NCBI GenBank assembly: GCA_015179125.1
Contig: WHVA01000494.1
Coordinates: 1-64,000 of the forward strand
Direction: 5' to 3'
Origin: Gautieria morchelliformis
Taxonomy: Eukaryota; Basidiomycota; Agaricomycetes; Gomphales; Gomphaceae
DNA: 64,000 bases
Below the pieces are notes generated by a model. The model made no database searches and was not told where the DNA came from. It worked only from the letters and a program-made list of their open reading frames with translations. Below, piece by piece: positions 46,084 through 59,530 of the stretch. The translations under genes and the position numbers were made by a program. How positions within the stretch are numbered: the first letter of the stretch is position 1; each line of letters starts with the position of its first letter.

Positions 46084-49000
46084 ATGTCGACGACGCTGCC
46101 CTTGTTCTGGCATTTATCCTCAGGCTTAAAACCGGATCGAATAGATGCATCGGTTAAACTCATCGGCGCTCTAGAACAATTCCAATCTAGATTCAGCCCC
46201 TTGCTCCCAGAGGCCTCAAGCGAAGAGGATGAGGATGACGACGCGGACGCGAGCTTGGGTGCTTCGAACGATGGCCTCGATGGGCCGAACGCGCCAGATG
46301 TATCATATTCTATCCGTCGACTTGTCAGAGGTTTGGCAAGCCCACGGGAAAGCAGCAGGCTGGGCTTTGCGGTTGCTTTGACTGAGGTAAGCTTTATTAT
46401 GAAGGAGGCTACTCTACGGCTAACCAGGGCTCTTATATTTCAGCTACTCTCTCGTCTTGACACAGTGTCTGCTTCCCAAATTCTTTCCCTCATCACCCAA
46501 ACTTCACACATACATGGTTCTATGAAAGGACAAGAGGAGCGTGACATGCTCTTCGCTCGCCTTTTCGGAATCACAGCTCTTGCGCAATCTGGCATCCTTT
46601 TTCGTTCTAAACCACTTGCTACTTCGTCCACACCCGCCAGCACACTCCAGGACTTTCAAGGCGCCATGGCAATTATATTGGCTTTGCCCACGAAGAAGGC
46701 TTTCCTTAGGGAACCCGCGTATTGGGCATTTATACTATCTCTACGTGCATTGGGTGCTTCCCACGTTGAATGGAAGAGTGAAGCGTGGGTGTGGGTGGCA
46801 GAGACCGTCTTCACTGAAGACAGTGCATGGTCACCCGAGAAAGTCGGCGTTGCCCTAAGTTTACAAAAGTTGGGAGTCGACTTGGATTGGAAAGAATATA
46901 CGAGCCCTACTTTCAAAAGTGGAGACATTCTATCGTCTGGAAATTTGAGCAGTCTGGCCAAGATACTCAGGGTGGAAATATTGTTTCTTTGTGTGTTACA
47001 CGTGCTGACGTTTAGTTCCAGGATACAGACGTGGATGATCCTGACACAGGAACACTCAAAGCAAAAGTTCCTACCTCCTGGAGACCGCAGTTACACTTCG
47101 TTTGGAATTTGATCCTCGATGTCTATTATCCGCCTACTGGAACGCCGCTGTCAGCAAGGTTCAACAACAAGGCCTCGTTTCCAGAATTTTTCAGAATAAT
47201 CGTCGATGGTATCTCAATTAGACCTATGTTTATGGCATGTAGCCCCAGTCATTGATCTAAAACGCTTGTCTGTAGACTCCCTCCTGGCGCCGACTTCGTC
47301 AGATGGGCGAAAATTATGGGGCTTCGAGCTGTTCCGTCTTTCTCTGGCCCGAGTTCCGACTTCAGATCTGTCACGCATGTTTACACCCAACTTTATGCGC
47401 TCATGGGTCAATCATCTATCCAAGCCAGATCGCTGTCTGCATATGGCCGCAAAGCTTGTAGTGTGTGACCGTAATTCTCATGATTTTGCGATCATGAGCA
47501 CTTATCAGTGTTTATTGACATCAGGCGTCGTCGTTGCCTCACATCATCACAGCCAACCCCTCAGCTGGGTTTCCCGTGCTTCTGCAGCTCTTGCAAACTC
47601 ATGGCCATTTTGACCGCCTCACCCGCACAAAAACAGTCGAGTCGCTGCTTACTGCCATGGATGTCCAGGGAATTGAGGAATATGTCTCTCATCTCGGAGA
47701 ATTGGCTCGCAAGCCCAATCCGAAGGCGTCCGGGGCAAACGGAGAGTACGTATCTACTCATTCCCGAGCCATTACGAGATATTTGACCATCGTACGGATA
47801 CTCAGTGATCCCACAGTGATTCGCATATGGGTAGCAGAGCAGTTCACGATGCTTATACGTAATGGCGCCATCCCAAAAACTGATGGCTGGGTATCCAATG
47901 TGTTGAATTTTCTCGCTCTTCATGGCCTGTATGGCATCAAAAAAAGGAATGAAAGAAGTAAGAATGCATGGGTGCGTAATAATGTGGCAGCGAGAGTCCT
48001 AATGATCTGATCAAATTGTGTCGGTAATATTTAGTTGCGTGCTCTTCCGGAACCTGCCTTCTCACACGAAGCTCATGCTGCCTGCCGGGTCCGACTTCTG
48101 TCGTGTCTTGCTGAGCTCACCACGCATACTTCCACTATAAAAATAGGTTCTTCTTTTCCATCAAGCACTGACAGGCCATCTATTGATTACTTCTTGGCGA
48201 CGCGTAGGTGACGAGAAATCCTGCAGAGTCACAGGTGTTGCTTCCGATGGGGAGTTATGGGTCTCAAAAGTGTTTCTCGAAATAGTCGACCTGGCAAGGA
48301 ACGGCAAATACGTGGTGCGACTTGGACTCAATGAGAAGGAGGTCCGAGAGGAACTCGTGTTAATGGATCGGACATTAGAAGTTACGGGGATATTGAAAGC
48401 CGTATGTGCTAAGTTGGACTACTAGCCCAATGGTACTTAGCTAAATTTTTTTTTGTAGGTCAAGCAAAATAGCAAGGAGCCAGGTGAAGGTGCTGAATTG
48501 TTACTGGTGGCCACTCTATTGTACCATTATCTTAATGAGGAACGGGAGAATGGCGAAGACATTGAGGTCAGTTTGCAATTATGTACCTTGGCTTTATTCA
48601 CCAACATGGAATAGACATGCCTGAACACCATCACGCGACTACTCTCTGATTTCTCGTCGGACCAACAGATCAAGAAAGGCTGGCATACCATCCAGGATGG
48701 GATCTCCACCGAGGATGGTGTGGCACCTATCAGCGCTATCGTTGATATTTTGATCGGTTATTTAGAAAAATCAAGTGCCTACCTCAGAGCGACTGCAAAG
48801 CAGGTCTTTGCGCTACTGACAGCATTACTGTACCAAGCATCTGTGGACCTCATTCTTGCAGTAAGTCCTTTTATGTCTCGCCGTTCGGATTGGCCTGATT
48901 TGAGAATAATAGCAACTAGAACGTCGCGACCCAGCTTACAGCGAGGACGAGGACGAGGATGAAGAACAAGAACGTGGTCTTGAGAACGACACCGAGTCTG

Positions 49001-50374
49001 AGCATGACACCTCAGACTCCGCCGGACGGGACTCAGATGAAAGTGAGGACGTCGAAGAAGACCCTAAACTGCGACAAAAGATTGAAGAGGCTCTTCGTAT
49101 TAATGGCATTCAGGGAGCCGAAGATGGGGGGTCGGAGTCCAACGAAGCTTCCTCGGATGAGGAAGTGATGGACGATGATCAAATGATGCAAGTTGATGAG
49201 CATCTCGCTGAGATCTTCCGTTCTCGAGCAAAAGTCAAGGGTCGTGGAGGTCTGTGATGCTCCTATTATCCATGATCTCTTACTGACCATACACGTCACG
49301 AGTAGAATCCGGAGCACAAAGGGAAGCCACCCATTTCAAAAATCGAGTTCTTGATCTAGTGGATATCTTCGTGCGGAAAGAACCCACAAGCCAATTGACG
49401 CCAACAATTATTCTGCCTCTAGTACAAGTTATTATGGGAACTGGTCCCGATGAGAGACAGCTTTCCGACAAAATCATCGCCTTGCTACGAAACCGCTTCG
49501 GCAAAGCCAAGGAGGTACCCACCGTGGTCGATATCGCCCAAACTCAGAAGGCACTTGAAGAGCTGCATGTCATGGCTCGGAAGTCCCATTCACCCGATGT
49601 CCGTGACACCATCGGCGCGTGCAGCTTGTACCTGACGAGAATTCTGTTGTCCGACCCTATCAATGATAAACAAACTGTGATCGGCGTATACCGTGCCTCT
49701 CTCACTGATTATGCGACTCGGAAGGCGTCGCCCCTCCATCCTAACTTCATTCGAGATTTTGTGCGACGTCAGCCACGATCCGCTTGGCAAATGCGAGATG
49801 ACTTTGTACAACTCGTCGAAAAGGCTGTTAACGTCTATCGCAAATGTCAGATCATCCACTTACTTGGCCCATTGTTCAATCACCTAGCAGGCATCGTAGG
49901 TCTTTTGTACACTTTGGAATGTTTCATGGTAGTTGATGATTTTACCAGGAGAGCAATAACTCAGAAATCATTGCCTTCATCGGAACTTTTGGTCAGGTTG
50001 TATACTCCATGGTGTCAGAGGCATGTGACGACCCCGAATCGTTAACAATTTCCCAGGCGAAGGATCTTATGAAGCTTTCTCTCCTTGCTATCCGGCAGGC
50101 AAAACGGGCCACGGGTGACGCCAGCGATCTGCATGTTGTAATGGGAGCATCGGATTGGATTCTGCTATCGCAAAAGTTGAAAACGTCTCGTTTCAAAACA
50201 GCTGCGTCGCTGCACGCTTTGTGCCAACAATTACTTGCTGCCATCCATAATACAGAGGCTATGGTAGTCGGAGATGGGAGGCGTGGCAACCAAAAGAAAA
50301 GGAAGGCGGAGGATGCAAAAGAGACCGGCGTGACACGGGAACATAAAAAGAACTTGAAAAAGATGAAATATTAA
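46084..50374 (+). CDS. POL5: POL5/MYBBP1A (DNA polymerase phi), rDNA transcription factor
   Basis: A nucleolar HEAT-like protein needed for rRNA synthesis. Despite the name it is not an active polymerase. The start at 46084 gives MSTTLPLFWHLSSGLKPDRIDASVKLIGAL. The family block YSIRRLVRGLASPRESSRLGFAVALTEV is followed by FARLFG, LPTKKAFLREPAYW and PTSWRPQLHFVWNLILDVYY, all typical. A strongly acidic stretch lies at about 48930-49230 (ED-rich, with DSDESEDVEEDP and SDEEVMDDDQMMQVDEHLAEIF). The C-terminus is Lys/Arg-rich (NQKKRKAEDAKE, KKNLKKMKY) as a nucleolar signal. About a dozen introns interrupt it. It is convergent with MSH3 (148 bp). Confidence 0.88.
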
Positions 50375-50522
50375 ATAAGGCTGTCTTATAGTCCCATAAT
50401 CTTTCCAAACGTTTTGAGCTCATGCAAGGTGCCGTTATCCACTCTATCCGATAAGACGCAGTGTCGCAACAACAGTAAAATATTCTTGGCACTGGCATGA
50501 CATCAGTTGGGACGGTTTTCGT

Positions 50523-53500
50523 CTAGCGAATTACACACGTCGCATTCCTGGCTCTTTTCTCCATGAGCTCCTCCATAGCTGTAGCCTTAAAACTGGCATC
50601 TCTGAGAATCAGTTCTGGCAGACCTGCTAATCGAGCGCATTCGATCCCAAACGAGTTTTCGCTAATTCCTTCTGTAAGCTGATATAGAAACCGGATTTCT
50701 GGCCGACCGTCTATGCGTGTGTCCTCTATGAAGTTCATGTGTCTGTTACCAATATCTTTGGGATATCGGAGTTCAAGCTCCCGGGCAAGCGTAGGGTAGT
50801 GAGTGATGAACAACGTGTGGCATTTGATTTCTTGACAAAGGTACTCGAGCACTGATCCAGCAATAGCCATCTATGGATGACATGTGAGAATCAACGATAC
50901 CACTACACATCTCGGAACACATACACCATCAAAGGTTGAGGTACCCACGCCGAGTTCATCTAGTATGACCAAGGAATTTGGAGTAGCAGATTTGATGATC
51001 TCACGTGTCTCAGTGACCTCAACCATGAAAGTGGATCGACCAGCAGCCAAATCGTCTGAAGCCTATGGTCAATAGTCAGCAAAGTTAATCAAGATATAAC
51101 CGGTATACTCGCCCCCATCCGTGTCAAAATAGCATCATGCATACTTAGACTCATATTACTGGCTGGGACGTAGGATCCAATCTGTGCCATGAGTACCAAT
51201 AGGGCTACGAGCTTTACCACAGATGATTTCCCTCCCATCTAAACAACGTTATATGAGTTGTAACAATAGTAAAACCGAATGCATACATTGGGCCCTGATA
51301 CTACTAGGTGTCGCGGAGCATTCCCACCAAGAACGATTGAATTTGGTACGTAAGGTTCGGAACGTACTTGTTCGATAATTGGATGACGGCCGTCCACAAT
51401 AGACAACGAAAGCTCGTCAACGAACACGGGTTTACACATGTCTCCATGCAGGCTAACAGTCGCGAGGCTCATTAAGCAATCTGCAGTTGCCAATTTGTTG
51501 AGCACATCCCGGAAATGGGTATAATGTTGTGCAATGTCTTGCAGGAAAGTTTTGTACACATTATCGGCTTCGACTTGGAGAGTTTCTTTGTGCTGCGCTC
51601 TTTCCTGAAGCAATTGACTGATCTCGGGAGTGTGGAAGCGCACAACATTCTTGGTGCTAAACCAACTTCAGTATCTATCGCGATATGTTGAAGAAGTCCT
51701 GACCTTCCCATCCGCACCCAATTGGCAGGCACGCTCGACGCCCGCTCCTTGGGGACTTCAATGAGAAACTGGGGCACAGAATCATTTATGCTGATGTCGT
51801 CTATGCTTGTCGCAAAAGTGATTCACCTCGTCACTTGAAACGTTGACATATTTCAAGCTTGGCATCTTGAGGAGCTTGCGAACTAAACAGCTAGGTTAAA
51901 TTTTGTTGTGATTTAATCAGGGAGGCTTACTTTTCTTGAGTTCTTCTGCCAAGTCGCTTTCTACGGCCATGATAGCTAGTTTGGCATTCTCCATGGATGG
52001 AAAATTCTCGAGATCTGTCCACATTTCTATCTTATCGTTGTCCCGAGCGCGAGGAAGGTTAATATAAGTTAAAATGTTTCTTAAAGGAGTCTTCAGGGCG
52101 GGCAGAGCAAATACGATATTTCTCCACAAAATGGTCGAACATTCAACTTGGGCAGGCTCACTAAGTATTGGAAATGTGGTCGCAACACGGTTCATAGCAG
52201 TGATAAAAGTCGCCAATTCTTTAGGCGTACACTAGGTTCAATGCGTCATAGTCTGCGAAAAGGGCTTCAATGCATGAGATGTCACTCACCCTTCCATACT
52301 GTATACCACACAGTCCTCTTGCGAGGTCAGGTAAACCTCTGAGAAGACCTCTCAAAATGGTCAAATTGGAGGAGTTACCCAGCCTAGCCTCCTCTACAGC
52401 CTCCATACGTTGTTGCAAAAGCCTATATCAGTGTCGGTTTAGTTACAGAAGAGCATTAGAGTCGATCAACGGACTGTTTGTCAATCAACGGACGGCTGAC
52501 CCACGATTTGAGCAGCCGCTGTCCAAATGAGGTCGCAGTGTGGTTTAAGACAGCAAATAAAGTTCCTTTCTGGGTAAAATCAGTTTGATTTTGAAAGATT
52601 TCGCTATGGTGCATGAACATGATGCGATAATGTTTCATTCCAGTGACTTACAGGTTTCTCAAGGTGCTGGAGTTCAGTAACATGTGGGCATGTGTTGCAA
52701 ACTTATGGAAGAACTCGGTCTGAAGCAGAGGGTGGGTCAATCCAAATGCTGAGAGATACTTGAGAGTAAAAGCGAGCGCAGCGATGACTAGTTCAGGTAA
52801 GTCAGTGATAGCTGAGGCCATCTGACCTATGATAAAAATTTGATCAGCCGAAAGCACACAACAAAGCCACCTGCAATCCCACTTGATTGCTTCACGTAAA
52901 ATGCAGATATGTAGTCAAATCCCTGCGAATAGTTGAACTGATGCTCGATTCGCTCGACCCTTATCTTCCCAGATTGCCTGTTGATCTGCCCTGTCAACTC
53001 CGACTGTAAAAGCAAGTGATAAAACCAACCCATGATCAGCGAAATGGCGAAGCATATTCTCTGTTGGGGCGCTTAGATTCGGCGGGACTAGTAGCTCGCA
53101 AGGTCTGATATGCGAGAGTCTCGTCTAAATGGTCAGTACGATGGATGCAATGAATCAAATGGTGGAGTAGGCGTCAATAGCTAACTCTCCCACCTCAAGT
53201 TCTGTCCTTAGTAAGGTGTCTACGTTGCCGTTAGTGCATGACTTTCTGCGTCAAATAGAGACGGACCAGAAAATTGATCGTACACTACATCACCAGTAGA
53301 TGGCACAACGCTAATGATTCCAATTAGAACCTTGTCGTCGTGGACCACACCACCTCGTGTCTCCTCCACTATAGCCATGAGAGGCGGTGTCGCCTGTCCG
53401 AAGTCATCCGCAGAATCGAGATCGTCCACAAATCTTAAATGGAAAGGGTGTTAACTGGGATCCAGCGAATTCAAAGAAGATTTACGTCGAGGGGGTGTAA

Positions 53501-54605
53501 AGTTGAGTTAGTTGCCGTTCAAATAGGGTATTGCGGTTGTCGCCAACTTTCTTGAGGGCGGCAGTTTCGACTTGGGATATGACTCCCACCTTCATAACAA
53601 TTGAGAAGTAATATATAGAGAATTATCGCGACGTATACCTTGTAGCCTGCTGCAACAAGCCTGAGAAAATGAGGTTTTCAAAATGTCATAAGGTCAAAAT
53701 AAGAATATTCAAACTTCTTCAAATTGACTTTGAGATTATGTTCCGGACAGCTTGTCCGTAAAAAATTTCGATCCATTCCATAGTAGAAGCCAAGGACTTG
53801 ACCTGCAATCTATACCAGCGGCATTTAGTGAGGCTGTGTGGTTCAAATGCGGAGGAAACCTGCCTTGGCGTCATCCCCGAAGAAACTGATAATTTGGTAA
53901 ACAATTAAAGCAGGTACATAAACAAACGTCTGACTCGCCAGTACTTGTACCCAACTTCAATCAGAAGCACTGTGTCGGGAAATTTCTTTTTGAATTGTAT
54001 CACCTAGTTGAACAACAGATAGATCAAAACTTCTGTAAAGGATTGCACTCTGCTACACTTACCGCCTCTTCAAGTGGTGTGCAAGGAAGTCCTGCAGGAC
54101 CAATGATTGAGCTAGATTTACGATGGTAGTGACCGCTAGTTTCTTTCTCCCGGGGCAAAGAGTTGTTCTCTTCTGAGAGCTTGTGATTACTGGCGCTGTA
54201 ATAGGCCATTTGGGCCTTGAATCCGTCGCTAGGGATACTAAAGCCACCCAAGTATCTACTTGAGGGACTCACGCGTCTTTCCTTCTCAACCATGTCCTTG
54301 CTCTTGAGCTTTTCACGGAATGGAGTGATAGCCGAATTTCCCTCCCCTTTGCTTGGACTTTGAGTAATCGGCTTCAGATGTGATGGCCCCGGGGAGGATG
54401 TCACCGGAAATGGGTCGTGCGCTAATGACGACGAAGACGACTGTTTGATCTTCCTATTCTTGATTCGTTTCACTGGTGGCTGAAGCTCGTCCGAGTCATC
54501 GTTAGAGAGCGTCTGGCCAATTGGAGAGCCTTTTCTTTTCCTGGAGAAAAAAGAGGAAATCGTTTGCTGTCTATGGACAGAACCATTAGTGGCTTCAGGC
54601 GTCAT
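50523..54605 (-). CDS. MSH3: DNA mismatch repair protein MSH3
   Basis: Forms MutSbeta with MSH2 and recognises insertion/deletion loops. The start at 54605 puts a PCNA-binding PIP box (QQTISSFF, residues 13-20) at the N-terminus, then a disordered NLS-rich region. MutS domain I is recognisable: [28 protein letters not shown] and [20 protein letters not shown]-like exons. Lever and clamp domains follow ([33 protein letters not shown]). The ATPase part includes [37 protein letters not shown], and [11 protein letters not shown]. The C-terminal [22 protein letters not shown] matches MutS family. More than 20 introns are present. It is divergent from ATP12 by 209 bp. Confidence 0.92.
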
Positions 54606-54814
54606 TGCGGTGGCTCCTTCCCTGGTAACCGTTAGTGGCGGCGGACGGCGGAGTCAAACTTGACTGAGTGGCTGGCCAGCGCCTATATGCCGCAAAATGT
54701 TCAGTCTCTTTGCTAGACAACTTCCACAGACTCCATTATTCAGGTCTTTCCAGACTATTATTTTAAAACGAAGTCTCCATAGAACCTGCCGCAGATGGAC
54801 GGAGACACTGATTG

Positions 54815-55938
54815 ATGGCCTCTCTGTCACAGCTACGAACAGTTGCGTGTCGAGTGTTTAATGACAGCTACAGAATGTAATAATATGTTCTAATTTTCCA
54901 GGAGCACAGACGACAGCGAAGCGTTTTTGGAGAACAGTGGGCGTTGAGTATAGATCAGGTATCTCCGTGCTCAGGATACAATTCCATATCGTTTCCACAA
55001 ATTGTTTCTAGGTTCCATCCTGGTAACACTGGATAAACGACCATTAAAAACGCCTGCTGGAGCAATATTGAATATCCCAAGGTCTAAACCCTTATTAGCG
55101 ACCTTGATTGCCCATGAATGGGATAATCAAGAGATATTAATTAGGCCTTTCGCACTACCCATGGTATTCTAGTGTTTGTCTAGCGTCACTCACTTCAATA
55201 CTGAGGACTCGATGCTTCAGACTTCACTTGCAGCTAGAGCAATTGACAGTTTTTCAAACGAGCAGACTCGTGCTGAAGTTAGAGAAAGTCTTCTAAAGTA
55301 CCTCGATACTGATACTATTTGGCAAGTTGACATCCTGTCATCATGAATTTTCGTCTTACAACTTTAGCTTCTCCGAGGAGTACCCCCCGGCTCTGGTGGA
55401 CCTCCAGAAGTCACACTGGTCTCCTTTGCTTGACTGGGCCAGGGAAGAATTCAGAGCCGACATACAAATTTTCGGATCCCTTATGTCCAATTCTCAACCC
55501 CGAGCGACAAAGGACATCTTTCGACGTGCATTAAATGACTTGGACGCCTGGCAGCTGGCGTGTACGTTGGAAAGTAATCATTGAATCTGCGAAATGTCAA
55601 CAGAATCTCCACAGCCACGGAACGTGCCATATACGCCTCGAAATCGTTAATAGTAGCCCTAGCGTTGGTGCGAGGAAAGATCTCCGTCGAAGAGGCTGCA
55701 TTAGCATCTCAAGTAGAAGTTGCCAGTCAAATCCAAAAATGGGGAGAAGTTGAGGATTGTGAGCCATTTCTTATCTACCTGAATTGTATTTTCCTGAGTA
55801 AATTTTCAACCTAGCCCATGATGTGGAGTTCCATGAGATTCGCCGCCAACTTGGCAGCGCGGCATGTTTGCTGGTCAGCTCAGAATTCAAGCCCCTTCCT
55901 GCTGGTAGGCTTGGTATAAATGAGACTTACACATCGTG
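54815..55938 (+). CDS. ATP12: Mitochondrial F1-ATPase assembly factor ATP12
   Basis: A chaperone binding the F1 alpha subunit during ATP synthase assembly in the matrix. The start at 54815 gives MASLSQLRTVACR, a presequence-like N-terminus. The family blocks are KRFWRTVGVEY, LVTLDKRPLKTPAG, LLATLIAHEWDNQ, AARAIDSFSNEQTRAEVRESLLKYLDTDTI, CFSEEYPPALVDLQ, HWSPLLDWAREEF, ERAIYASKSLIVALALVRGKIS, and HDVEFHEIRRQLGSAACLL. The intron at 55322-55367 starts GCAAGT, a GC-AG intron forced by the conserved DTICF join. The first intron's acceptor choice (CACAG before ACGACAGCG) is set by phase and is less certain. The stop is at 55938. Confidence 0.9.
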
Positions 55939-56324
55939 AGCATGCATCGTTCTAATAAACTTGCTCCGCCCATCAATTCGAACATGGATACAGTAAGTAA
56001 CTGCCTTGGCTGCGACACGTGCATTCTGTAAGTGATACGATATTACTTACTGTTACATACTGCACCGGTTAGGGTACCGGGTGTCATATGGGCTAATGTT
56101 ATAGTTTCGGATACCACAGGGCAAGTGTTAGATTTCCGCATGCGGAAACTTGTTCAGGCCTTGAGGGGAATGTTCATTATATGTTTCCGCAAGGACATAA
56201 TATCCCGCTTCATATCCACTATTTTACACAACTCTATGTAGTTCGCGGGGTTAGCGCCGTGTTAGTTTGTACACACGAGCGTCAATTGGTGTAACCGTGT
56301 ATCTTCTAATAGCCTTACGAAGTT
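55939..56324. other. Intergenic region ATP12-CAP
   Basis: 386 bp between two plus-strand genes. It contains short open frames only. Nothing beyond UTR and promoter DNA is supported. Confidence 0.5.
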
Positions 56325-58253
56325 ATGTCTCAAGGAGGCCTCAACTCTTTAGCAACTATTATCAAAAGGTCCTCATTGTCACCAACCGTAATTTCACAGC
56401 TCTGACATATGTTTCGGCAAAGCCAGGCTCGAGGCTGCGACGTCCCGGCTTGAAGACATAGCACTTGCGTCCGCTGGCGGTCCAGCGTCTCAAGTATCCA
56501 GCTGGGAAGGCCCTAAACCCTCACCGCCTCTACCGCCCCCACCACCTCCACCGGCACCAGCTGATGAGTCGAACGTAACACCAAGAAGCGTTAAAGCATT
56601 TGATGAGAGCGTAATCGAGGCGACGGTCCAGCCCTTCGTCAAAATCACTAAGTCATTTTCTGGTCCGCTTGTAATTGATCAGGTATGGTGGACGAGTATG
56701 ACCACTCTTCATCGCTCATATGCATCGGCATAGGTCTCTATTCTTGAGAAGGAATTCACTAACCTTCGTTCTATTCTCTTGCTGGCATCAGCATGCATTA
56801 AACCTGATGATCAGTCTATCGTTGAGGTTTTCGGACCACTCCAGGCAGGCCTGGAAGGTATACTACGCATCAAGAACTCCAAGCGCAGCGAATGGGATAA
56901 CCACCTTTCAATGATTTCCGAAGGAAGTCAAGCTATGGGATGGATAACTGTTGTAGGTGGATTTGATATATCGAAATTCGTAAGTGAGCGTGATCGATAC
57001 AGGCACCCAAACCTGGTCCATATATAGGAGAAATCAAAGATTCGGCTCAGTTCTACGGAAACCGTGTAATGAAGGAATACAAGGACAAGTGAGTATTATG
57101 TGCTCTCCATGCTACTCGATCCTTCAACATGTTGGCGTTTGAGGGACTCGAAGCACGTCGAATGGGTCAAAGCTTACGTCGCAGTTCTGGAGGCATTACG
57201 GAAGTATGTTATGGAGTTTCATACAACTGGCCTGGTTTGGAATGTCAAGGTGGGAATGTTATCTTCTCTTCTATAATATCCCCTCAAAATAAATTTTCAG
57301 GGGGTACCCGTGTCTAGCTATAAGCTACCATCTGCCGCTGGCCCTCCGCCGCCACCGCCACCGCCACCGCCACCGCCACCGCCACCGCCTGCAGCAGACT
57401 CTTCACCCCCATCTAACGGTGTTGGCGGGGCAGCGGCTGTGTTTGCGGAGCTTAATCGAGGAGAGGAAGTCACCAAAGGCTTGCGTAGAGTGGACAGGTC
57501 ACAAATGACACATAAGAATCCAGAGCTCAGAGCGAGCGGGACAGTTCCTGCTTCGACTACTATCGGTATGGATTCTGGTTCTAGATCACCAACGAGACTG
57601 AGGTAATTCACAGCTTCAAAACGGCCTACAAAGCCGTCCAAGCCTCCTGCACTAGCAGGCAAAAAGCCTCCGAAGTTTGCTTTGGAAGGAAATAAGTGGG
57701 CCATTGTTGGTTGCATCGTCCCGAATCCACCGGTTTACACTGACACTGGCCTACTGCAGGAATACTACGAGAATGACACAAGTGTGGTAGTAGACAAGGC
57801 CGAGTTGAACCATACCGTTAATCTCTATGGCTGCAAGAACGTTACAGTTCAAGTCAAGGGCAAGGTTAATGCAGTCACTCTTGGTAGAATTTCCATCTTT
57901 CTACGATTTCAAGTTCACGTATGCCTCTTGCAGTCAACTGTACCAAGACCTCTATCCTCGTGGACTCTATTATTGCGAGCGTTTCGATCACCAACTCCCC
58001 CTCCTTCGCCCTTCAAATTACTGGCAGCGCCCCTACGATCCAGCTGGATTCGACGGACTCTGGTCAGATCTATCTTTCGCGTAACTGCCTGGGTGTCGAG
58101 ATTACAACTGCCAAATGCAGTAGTATCAATGTGAGTATACCTGTAGAAGGTGAGGAGGATGGTGTGTTTGAAGAGAAGGCCGTCCCCGAGATGCTGAGAA
58201 CATTGGTAAAGGATGGAAGGCTTGTTACCTCAATCGTAGAGCATGCCGCTTAG
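56325..58253 (+). CDS. CAP1: Adenylyl cyclase-associated protein CAP/SRV2
   Basis: Recycles cofilin-actin and, in fungi, links Ras to adenylyl cyclase. The start at 56325 gives [27 protein letters not shown], the N-terminal oligomerisation/cyclase-binding helix. A short polyproline patch lies at about residue 50. The helical folded domain holds [63 protein letters not shown] and [20 protein letters not shown] proline run (about 17 Pro, coded by GCCACC-type repeats at 57340-57390) precedes the WH2-like segment [18 protein letters not shown]. The CARP beta-helix domain follows ([54 protein letters not shown]). The stop is at 58253. It has about eight introns. Confidence 0.92.
57340..57395 (+). 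repeat. CCGCCA proline-coding microsatellite in CAP
   Basis: Six or more tandem CCGCCA-type hexamers within the exon after the acceptor at about 57300 encode the longer proline tract of CAP. Such tracts bind profilin or SH3 proteins, and length can vary between strains. Confidence 0.85.
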
Positions 58254-58734
58254 GATATGTCGAACGTATTAACATAAATAAATCAATAGCTATGTGTATG
58301 AAGAGAATTATTCTCAATATTCTATCCTCCAGTGCTGCATGTATAAGGACTGCGACGGCAAATGGTGGGAAAGTTGTAGGCACCAGCACTAAATTGCCTT
58401 GTTGGAAGTTGTCTCCACATACCACTGCTCATACAACAGAAGACAAATGGATTGAACCAGGCATTCTGAGTTGACAACAACTGGCTTCCTGTAGTAATTC
58501 ACTTATGACCCTGTGGTTCTAGCACCACATTTCAGACATGCAGCTGTCAGATGTGGAGGGCTACTTCAATTGTGTTGGTCTTTAGCTGGCTCCATGTCAA
58601 TTCCACTTCCATGTTCTGGCCATACACCTTAGACCTAAATTCTCCCCTCTTCCACTTCTGCTTCATTTCTGGACCCACCCCAGGTTTCCGATCCTTTTCC
58701 AAATTCAATCTGATCCCAGGCTCCCATTTCTGGG
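58254..58734. other. Boundary between gene block and right repeat block
   Basis: CAP 3' flank grading into repeat-like DNA. There is no supported gene. Short frames at 58547-58817 on both strands are repeat-derived. Confidence 0.45.
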
Positions 58735-58970
58735 GTTCTGTAAGGGCAACTCCCCAAGACAGTACCTTAGTCAAGGACTCTAATCTACAGTCAAAGCAAA
58801 GCACTCATGTAGCTTGATGATGTAATGTGTGAGGCTGCGTGGAAAGGCCATTCAGTGGTGAACAATCCTCTTGTTGGCAAAGGCTCTCCTTCAGAGACCT
58901 TCACCAACAGCATGGTGTGGCCCCAAAAGGCCAAAGTGTTAAAGACGAGAGGTGAAGTCACCTCAGAAGT
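58735..58970 (-). repeat. Repeat S fragment (terminal part)
   Basis: The reverse complement matches the terminal block of the S copy at about 8640-8800: order GGCTCTCC/GAACAATCCT, then CCTCACACATTACATC, then AGCTACATGAG. A third related block lies at 59940-60090. It is diverged and non-coding. Confidence 0.6.
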
Positions 58971-58974
58971 GAAG

Positions 58975-59210
58975 TCCTAGTCATTTCTAAGAGGTAGCAG
59001 TCTAGAAGGGGGAGGTTCAGGATGATGATCATGACGTGGCAAGGTGGTGCACAAGGTGTAAGGGCAACCCTGGCTGGTTGTGGAGATCACACTACCACAC
59101 AACTGACAAGGGGAAATCCAAAGCCTGTATAAATGAACAGAGTATACAAGAGAGGGGATTCTCACCTGACAAGGGGAAATCCAAAGAGAAAAGTCTAAGG
59201 ACCCCCAATG
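58975..59210 (-). repeat. LTR-like fragment related to family R ends, including a paralogous empty site
   Basis: Two copies of TGACAAGGGGAAATCCAAAG (about 59104 and 59167) frame a short segment. The second continues AGAAAAGTCTAAGGA, which parallels the R sequence AGAAAACTCTAAGGAACC. The left part (58975-59060: CTAAGAGGTAGCAGTCTAGAAG...GGATGATGATCA) is the same as the DNA flanking R3 but without the insertion. Confidence 0.6.
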
Positions 59211-59359
59211 TCAGTGAGCCCATATTATACTACGCTGCGCAGCCAGGGACAATACTTGGCACCCGCCATCAACCCTGCATCCCCCTGACCCTTTATTGAC
59301 CCTTGATGCCACCTATTATGCGAGTCGCTTGATTTCCGACACTGTTCCGAGAGTGGAAG

Positions 59360-59530
59360 TTGGAAATTGGAGTGGAACTGGAAAAGTGGACAGATCCGGT
59401 GGAAGTTCTCCCAGAAGCGGAATCATTTCCGAAAGCGGAGGCGGAGATGGAATCGGAGGCGGAGATGGAATCGGAACCAGAAGCGGAGTCGGAAATGGAG
59501 TCGGAACTGGAACTGGAAATGGAAAACAGG
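59360..59530 (+). repeat. GGAA-rich low-complexity tract
   Basis: An imperfect repetition of GGAAxxGGA/GCGGA motifs. It can be read in three frames without stops as Glu/Met/Ser-, Lys/Trp/Arg- or Gly-rich peptides, so the open frames here are composition artefacts. The complementary TTCCGT motif enriches 8100-8250, suggesting the same element module. Confidence 0.7.

Noticed and set aside
56032-56241. 69-codon frame between ATP12 and CAP
   Set aside because: No motif and no exon signals. It is an intergenic chance frame.
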